DNA of 64,000 nt from Pullichristensenella sp002068815 (GTDB lineage Bacteria > Bacillota > Clostridia > Christensenellales > Aristaeellaceae): NCBI GenBank assembly GCA_040772885.1, contig JAXGXF010000006.1:62001-126000 (forward strand). The letters are read 5' to 3'. The position numbers and the translations under genes were made by a program. Of the stretch, positions 59,252-64,000 are shown piece after piece (position 1 is the stretch's first letter; each line of letters begins with the position of its first letter). The notes under the pieces were generated by a model, which was not told where the DNA came from, ran no database searches, and saw only the letters and a program-made list of their open reading frames with translations.

Positions 59252-61832
59252 GCCAGTCCCTCCCAACGGATAGATCGATCTTGAGCGGCACCGCGAGCTC
59301 GATCACGCCCTCCATGCTCTCGGTCAACAGCGCCTTCACGCGCCCGACCTCGTTTTCCGGCGCCTCGACGATCAGCTCGTCGTGCACCTGCAGGATCAGC
59401 TTCGCCTGCAACTTCTCCCGCGCGAGCGCCTCGTGGACGCGGATCATCGCGAGCTTGATGATGTCGGCGGCGGTGCCCTGGATCGGGCTGTTCATCGCGC
59501 AGCGTTCGCCGAACGCGCGCACGTTGTAGTTCGAGCTCTTGATTTCCGGCAGATAGCGCCTGCGGCCGAAGAGCGTCCTGGCGTACCCGCGCTCCTTGCC
59601 GAGCGCGATCGCCTCGTCCATGTACCGCTTGACGCCGGGGTAGCGGTGGAAATAGCGGTCCATGAACGCGCGCGCCTCCTGCCGCGAGGCGCCGATGTTC
59701 TTGGCCAACGTAAAGTCCGAGATGCCGTAGACGATGCCGAAGTTGACCGCCTTCGCCGCCGAGCGCATCGCGGGCGCGACCTCGTTAAGCGGCACGCCGT
59801 AGACCTCCGCGGCGGTTCGCCTATGGATGTCCTGCCCCTCGAGAAATGCGCTCTGCATCACCTCGTCGCCGGACATGTGCGCGAGCACGCGCAGCTCGAT
59901 CTGCGAGTAGTCCGCGTCGATGAGCCGCCACCCCGGGCGCGCGATGAACGCGGCGCGTATCTCGCGGCCGAGGTCGGTGCGCACCGGGATGTTCTGCAGG
60001 TTCGGCTCATTCGAACTCAATCGCCCGGTCGCGGTCGAGACCTGGTCGAACGACGAGTGCACGCGCCCCTCCCTGTCCCGGAGCTTGATCAGCGCCTGGA
60101 TGTACGTGCTGTCGAGCTTCTGGTACTTGCGGTACTCGAGCAGTTTTGCGGCGATCGGGTAGTCGTCCGCGAGCGACTCGAGCACCTCGGCGCTCGTCGT
60201 CGCGTAGCCGCTCGAGGTCTTCTTCGGCTTCGGGAGCCCGAGCCGGTTGAACAGCAGGTCGGAGAGCTGCTTCGGCGACTTCAGATTGACCTCCTCGCCC
60301 GCGAGCAGCCGGACCTCCCGCTCGAGCTCGTCGATGCGCGCGCGGAACGAGCGCCCGAGCGCCTCGAGCACGCTCGCGTCGATCAAAAACCCCTCGCGCT
60401 CCATGTCGTAGAGCACGTTTAACAGCGGACGCTCGATTTCGCGGTAGACGAACTCGAGCCCGTCCCTTTTGAGCCGCTCGCGCTGGAAGAGCGATAAATT
60501 GTAGAGGGATTCCGCGGGGCACATCTCGTCCCACGGGACCGCAGCCTCCTCGGACAATTCCTTCAGCGCGAACGACGGCCGCTGCGGATTCAGCGCGTAG
60601 GCCGCGAGCAGCGCGTCGAACGCGTCCGGGGACACGATCCCGCAGACGCGCCCGAGCGACTTGACGTCGTAGAGCGCGGGCTCCGCGGTCGCCGCGAGGA
60701 GCGGCAGCGCCGCCTCGAGCGCCTCGTCCCGCGTGACGCCGAGCGACAGGAGGTCGCCGCCGAGCGGGACGGAGAGCCGCGATCGGTCGGTCGCGATCGA
60801 GAAGTCATTTCCGACAAACGCCGCGACGCGCTTCGCCTTCGGCGCGAGCGCGAGGCAGAGCTCGCGGAATTCCTCGATTCCCGAGAGCTTCCGGACGGGC
60901 GCGTCCGCCTTCGGCTCGGCGGGCTCGCTCCGCGCGGTTTCGGCAACGGCCGCCGGCGCGAGCGCCTCCTGAATCTCCTTGAGCCGCCTCGCGGACTGCG
61001 CCATGCCGAGCTCGCGGAGCCGCCCGAGCGCGCCGTCGAACTTCGAGATGCGCCAGCGGTCGAACGCCCAGTCGATCGGCGAGTGCCGGTCGATCGCCGC
61101 GAGCCGCTTGCTCAGTTCCGCCTGTTCGCGGTATTCGAGCAGCCGCTCGCGGAGCTTTCCCTTCTCGTCCGCGTCCGCGCGGTCGAGCGCCCGCTCGAGC
61201 GAGCCGTATTCGGAAATCAGCCGAAGCGCCGTCTTTTCGCCGACGCCCGGCACGCCGGGGATGTTGTCGGACGCGTCGCCCATCAGCCCCTTGACGTCGA
61301 TCAATTGGCCGGGCGTCACGCCGTAGGTTTCGAGAATCCACTTCGGCGTCACGCGCTCGGTGTCCGAGATGCCGCGCTTTGTGTAGAGGATGGACGTGCG
61401 CTCGCCGGCCAATTGGAACGCGTCGCGGTCGCCGGTCACGAGCACCGCGTCGACGCCGCGCCTCTCGCACTCGAGCGACAGCGTGCCCAGGATGTCGTCC
61501 GCCTCGAAGTTCTCCTTTTCGAGGATCGCGATGCCCATCCGCCGGATCAGGTCGCGGATGACCGGGTCCTGCTGCCGGAGCTCGTCGGGCATGGGCTTCC
61601 TCGTCGCCTTGTAGCCGTCGAACAGGTCGGTCCGGAAGGTTCGGTGGCCGACGTCGAACGCGACCGCGACGGCGTCCGGCTTCTCGTCCTGCAGCACCTT
61701 GAACAGCATCAGCAGGAACCCGTGCACCGCGTTCGTCGGCGTCCCGTCCGGCGCGGTCATGGGCGTGGTCAGCGCGTGGAACGCCCGGTACATCAGGCTG
61801 TACCCGTCCAAAAGCACGAGCTTTTCGGCCAT
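59238..61832 (-). CDS. polA: DNA polymerase I
   Basis: An 864-residue family A polymerase. Domains: 5'-3' exonuclease (1-290; LLDGYSLMYRAFHAL, VTGDRDAFQLA, GLMGDASDNIPGVPGVGEKTA); a degenerate 3'-5' exonuclease-like domain (about 310-480) in which I cannot find the D-x-E motif, so it probably has no proofreading; and the polymerase domain with motif A IDADYSQIELRVLAHMSGD, motif B RSAAKAVNFGIVYG and motif C LQVHDELIVE. I start at ATG 61832, seven bases from GGAGGG; an ATG six bases earlier is too close to it. First gene of the polA-coaE-slt-SBP-bla operon. Confidence 0.96.
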   Translation of the reverse strand: MAEKLVLLDGYSLMYRAFHALTTPMTAPDGTPTNAVHGFLLMLFKVLQDEKPDAVAVAFDVGHRTFRTDLFDGYKATRKPMPDELRQQDPVIRDLIRRMGIAILEKENFEADDILGTLSLECERRGVDAVLVTGDRDAFQLAGERTSILYTKRGISDTERVTPKWILETYGVTPGQLIDVKGLMGDASDNIPGVPGVGEKTALRLISEYGSLERALDRADADEKGKLRERLLEYREQAELSKRLAAIDRHSPIDWAFDRWRISKFDGALGRLRELGMAQSARRLKEIQEALAPAAVAETARSEPAEPKADAPVRKLSGIEEFRELCLALAPKAKRVAAFVGNDFSIATDRSRLSVPLGGDLLSLGVTRDEALEAALPLLAATAEPALYDVKSLGRVCGIVSPDAFDALLAAYALNPQRPSFALKELSEEAAVPWDEMCPAESLYNLSLFQRERLKRDGLEFVYREIERPLLNVLYDMEREGFLIDASVLEALGRSFRARIDELEREVRLLAGEEVNLKSPKQLSDLLFNRLGLPKPKKTSSGYATTSAEVLESLADDYPIAAKLLEYRKYQKLDSTYIQALIKLRDREGRVHSSFDQVSTATGRLSSNEPNLQNIPVRTDLGREIRAAFIARPGWRLIDADYSQIELRVLAHMSGDEVMQSAFLEGQDIHRRTAAEVYGVPLNEVAPAMRSAAKAVNFGIVYGISDFTLAKNIGASRQEARAFMDRYFHRYPGVKRYMDEAIALGKERGYARTLFGRRRYLPEIKSSNYNVRAFGERCAMNSPIQGTAADIIKLAMIRVHEALAREKLQAKLILQVHDELIVEAPENEVGRVKALLTESMEGVIELAVPLKIDLSVGRDWRACK

Positions 61833-61863
61833 GCCCATCCCTCCCCATACTCACGTATCCGTT

Positions 61864-61892
61864 ATCATATATCATTTTCCCCTGAAACGCAA
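61864..61892 (-). promoter_or_regulatory. polA promoter
   Basis: On the minus strand TTGCGT (61892-61887), 17-bp spacer, TATGAT (61869-61864). Confidence 0.6.
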
Positions 61893-61934
61893 TCATCATT
61901 CCGCGGTTTCAATGTGAAAAAAAAGCGTCATATA

Positions 61935-61963
61935 TGGACAGAGGCGCGCGCGCGTGCTAATAT
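61935..61963 (+). promoter_or_regulatory. promoter of the small anchored protein-manA operon
   Basis: TGGACA 61935-61940, 17-bp spacer, TAATAT 61958-61963, divergent from the polA promoter. Confidence 0.5.
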
Positions 61964-61998
61964 AAAGGGTGTTGGATTTTGGAAGGAGCATGCGCTTT

Positions 61999-62481
61999 AT
62001 GAAGGTCGCCGCGGGGATTCTGTCGGTTGTCGCGATCCTGCTGATTGCGTTGATCGCGAGTTTTTTTGCCGGAGGGACGCTCTCGGTCGATGCGCGCGTC
62101 GCCGCTGTGCCGGCCAAAGATGCTTCGGGGGCGTTTGAGGCGGTCGCGGACGTGCTGACGGCGGGCATCGCGCCGCAGGTCTTTTCGGCGGAGGCGCTCG
62201 GCGATGCGTCCGATTACGTGCTGATCGACATCAACTTCGACTTCCGAAACCGCGGCCTGTTCGCCGCCGAGTGGCTGACCGCGGAGCTTGCGCCGGCGCC
62301 GGGCGACGTCGCCGTGTATTCGAAGGGCACCGAGGCGATCGACGTCCCGGCGCGCGGGGGCAATTCCTTAAACCTCAAGGTGATCGCGCGCGCGGGCGGG
62401 GATCTCGAGGGGCGCGAACTCAAGATCGAGTACTACGTGCTCGGCATGCGGCGCACCGCGAAGGTCGCCTGTTCGGAGTAG
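61999..62481 (+). CDS. small membrane-anchored protein, unknown
   Basis: A 160-residue protein with one N-terminal hydrophobic segment (VAAGILSVVAILLIALIASFF) that serves as membrane anchor or uncleaved signal, followed by an extracytoplasmic beta-rich domain (YVLIDINFDFRNRGLFAAEWLTAEL, KIEYYVLGMRRTAKVAC). The domain looks like an FxLYD/late-embryogenesis-type beta-sandwich but I cannot confirm it. ATG 61999 is chosen because AAGGAG at 61983-61988 is too near the ATG at 61990. It is followed 14 bp later by manA. Confidence 0.65.
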   Translation: MKVAAGILSVVAILLIALIASFFAGGTLSVDARVAAVPAKDASGAFEAVADVLTAGIAPQVFSAEALGDASDYVLIDINFDFRNRGLFAAEWLTAELAPAPGDVAVYSKGTEAIDVPARGGNSLNLKVIARAGGDLEGRELKIEYYVLGMRRTAKVACSE

Positions 62482-62495
62482 GGGAGGGACGTTTC

Positions 62496-63503
62496 ATGCA
62501 GCCGTATCCGCTGTCGATGGCGCCGTATTTCCGGCGCGGCGAGGAGACGCCGTGGGGCGGCGCGCTGCTCCGCGGCGCGTTCGGAAAGCCCGCCCCGGAC
62601 GGGCCGGTCGGCGAGAGCCTCGAGATTTCGGCGCTTCCGGGGCGCGAGAGCGTCGTCCGGAACGGGGAGCTCGCCGGGAAATCGCTCTCCGAGGTGCTCG
62701 CGCTCTGGGGCGAGGCGCTGACCGGGCGGCCGGGCGAGTTTCCGCTGCTTTTGAAGCTCCTGGACGCGCGCGAGCCGCTGTCGGTGCAGGTGCACCCGGG
62801 CGACGGGTACGCGCTCGAGCACGAGGGCAAGCCCGGCAAGAGCGAGGCGTGGGTCGTGCTGTACGCCGAGCCCGGCGCGACGCTGTGCTGCGGATTGAAG
62901 GACGGCGCGCCGCCGCTCGACGCCCTCATTGCGTCCGGCGAGCTCGAAAACTGGCTCAACTGGATCGACGCGCGGCCCGGCGACGTGTTCTACCTGCCGA
63001 ACGGCACCGTGCACGCGCTCGGGGCGGGGCTGGTCTGCTACGAGATTCAGCAGCCGTCCGACGCGACCTACCGCATCTGGGACTGGGGCCGCGTCGGGGC
63101 GGACGGGAAGCCCCGCGCGCTGCACGTCGAAAAGGCGCTCGACGTGAGCGTTGCAAACCGGAAGTCCCCGAAGGCGCGCGGCGCGACGGAGCTCGTTTCG
63201 GGCGGCAGCGCGACGCACTACATCCTCGATCAACACTTTCAGCTCTCTCGGCTGAACGTGTCCGGGACGATGCCGCTCGACCCCGGGCGGATGCTGCTTT
63301 TGACGCCGATCGCCCCGATGCGGCTTTCTTGGGCCGGCGGCGCGCTCGACCTCGGGCCGTTCGAGAGCGCGCTCGTGCCCGCGGGCACCGACGGGGCGGC
63401 GCTCGAGGGGGACGGCTGGGTGCTCTGCTCGTCGCTCCCCGACCGCGAGCGGCTTCAACGGGGGCTCGGCAGCCGCATCGCGGACGTCGCGGGAGAGATT
63501 TAG
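62496..63503 (+). CDS. manA: class I mannose-6-phosphate isomerase
   Basis: A 335-residue zinc cupin enzyme that interconverts mannose 6-phosphate and fructose 6-phosphate. Landmarks: ETPWGGALL, GESLEISA, PLLLKLLDAREPLSVQVHPGD (zinc histidine in QVHP), KSEAWVVL (zinc glutamate), LPNGTVHALGAGLVCYEIQQPSD with the third zinc ligand histidine, and YRIWDWGR. GGGAGGG precedes ATG 62496. Its role is mannose or fructose utilisation. Confidence 0.93.
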   Translation: MQPYPLSMAPYFRRGEETPWGGALLRGAFGKPAPDGPVGESLEISALPGRESVVRNGELAGKSLSEVLALWGEALTGRPGEFPLLLKLLDAREPLSVQVHPGDGYALEHEGKPGKSEAWVVLYAEPGATLCCGLKDGAPPLDALIASGELENWLNWIDARPGDVFYLPNGTVHALGAGLVCYEIQQPSDATYRIWDWGRVGADGKPRALHVEKALDVSVANRKSPKARGATELVSGGSATHYILDQHFQLSRLNVSGTMPLDPGRMLLLTPIAPMRLSWAGGALDLGPFESALVPAGTDGAALEGDGWVLCSSLPDRERLQRGLGSRIADVAGEI

Positions 63504-63515
63504 GGAGGGCATTTC

Positions 63516-64000
63516 ATGATCAAGCTGACCGAGGCGGACCGCGCGCGCATATTCGATTACATCGCGCCGGAGCCGGAGGTGAATCTGTTCATCTTCGGCG
63601 ATATCGAGAACTTCGGCGTCGACGGCGGGCCGGTCGAGGTGTTCGCGTCCGCGGACGGGGACGCGTGGAACTGCATATTGCTCAAGTTCTACGACCTGTA
63701 CATCCTCTATTCCCAGCGCGAGGATTATCCGGTCGAGGAGGTCGCCGCGTTCCTTCACGGCAAGGAGGTCGAGTGCCTGAGCGGAAAGACGAACCTCGTC
63801 CGGAGGCTCGCGCCGTTTTTCCCGGACAAGCGCGCGACCTCGACGTACATGAGCCGGCTGACCCGGTTGACCGCCGGTTTCCTGCGCCCGCTGCCGGACG
63901 GCGCGGAGCTGAAAAGGCTCCCGCCCGAGTTCTCGGGGGACGTCGCGAAGCTGCTCTCCGGCATCGAGGAATTCGCCGACAGCTACCGCGGCGAGAACGC
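63516..64000 (+). CDS. GNAT-type acetyltransferase-like protein (partial, cut by window end)
   Basis: Open for 161 codons from ATG 63516 to the edge with no stop. GGGAGGG precedes the start, 12 bp after manA. The N-terminal region (EPEVNLFIFGDIENFG, then LKFYDLYILYSQREDY, FLSR/STYMSRLTRL) resembles the N-terminal domain of a two-domain GNAT group found in Bacillota, and PPEFSGDVAKLLSGIEEFADSYR at the end looks like the start of its linker. The acetyl-CoA site lies outside the window, so the assignment is tentative. Confidence 0.55.
   Translation, partial: MIKLTEADRARIFDYIAPEPEVNLFIFGDIENFGVDGGPVEVFASADGDAWNCILLKFYDLYILYSQREDYPVEEVAAFLHGKEVECLSGKTNLVRRLAPFFPDKRATSTYMSRLTRLTAGFLRPLPDGAELKRLPPEFSGDVAKLLSGIEEFADSYRGEN

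Overview
The window looks like a chromosomal segment of a GC-rich, anaerobic member of the Clostridia (Bacillota). I judge this from gene content: a T-box riboswitch, a glycyl-radical enzyme with its radical-SAM activase, an ECF-type vitamin transporter component next to type III pantothenate kinase, BspA-type leucine-rich-repeat and Big2 surface proteins, NlpC/P60 and SH3b wall enzymes, and Gram-positive promoters and intrinsic terminators. Nothing places it below class level. I see no tRNA, rRNA, CRISPR array, prophage or complete insertion sequence.

Plus strand, 1-23.3 kb. The window opens inside a sugar ABC transporter operon (ATPase tail, permease, binding protein). A small catabolic group follows: an ASRT-like protein, an L-rhamnose-mutarotase-like protein, a creatinase-like M24 protein whose usual metal ligands are changed, and a creatininase-family protein. 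Two tandem zinc-finger/membrane paralogues come next. A tyrosine-type T-box leader then controls an aminotransferase and tyrS. After that are yigZ, two tandem secreted paralogues, ilvE, a run of RNA- and DNA-modification and phosphatase genes (RluA-type synthase, Cof-type HAD, trmL, two uracil-DNA-glycosylase paralogues, a metallophosphoesterase), paaK with an ACT protein and alr, then rsmD, coaD and a coiled-coil protein.

23.3-40 kb. A 1431-residue minus-strand surface protein joins Ig-like/Big2 repeats to a glycerophosphodiester phosphodiesterase domain. A cupin gene follows. A tight plus-strand operon then carries a probable pantothenate S component, coaX, ogt, an AlkA-like glycosylase and recD2. 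After recD2 an intergenic stretch has its own promoter, a 12-bp closing stem and a terminal U-run, and looks like an independent structured RNA of about 220 nt. A HAD phosphatase, a 1467-residue LRR_5/Big2 surface protein and the minus-strand mrp pair complete this part.

40-64 kb. A DUF4867 gene, argG-argH, and malQ-glgP lie on the plus strand. On the minus strand are a DUF624 membrane protein, the glycyl-radical enzyme and activase, a Gfo/Idh/MocA oxidoreductase, an NlpC/P60 wall hydrolase, and an overlapping operon polA-coaE-slt-peptide-binding protein-class A beta-lactamase-like protein. The window ends with a small anchored protein, manA and a truncated GNAT gene on the plus strand.

The most interesting unexplained material is non-coding: (1) the RNA candidate at 32964-33186; (2) a two-hairpin element of about 65-67 nt, present as a tandem pair just upstream of two unrelated genes (2827-2970 and 18393-18539), with compensatory base changes between the two loci; (3) a different 83-nt element, also a tandem pair, sitting inside stem III of the T-box leader; (4) two arrays of palindromes at 51244-51384 and 52593-52781.
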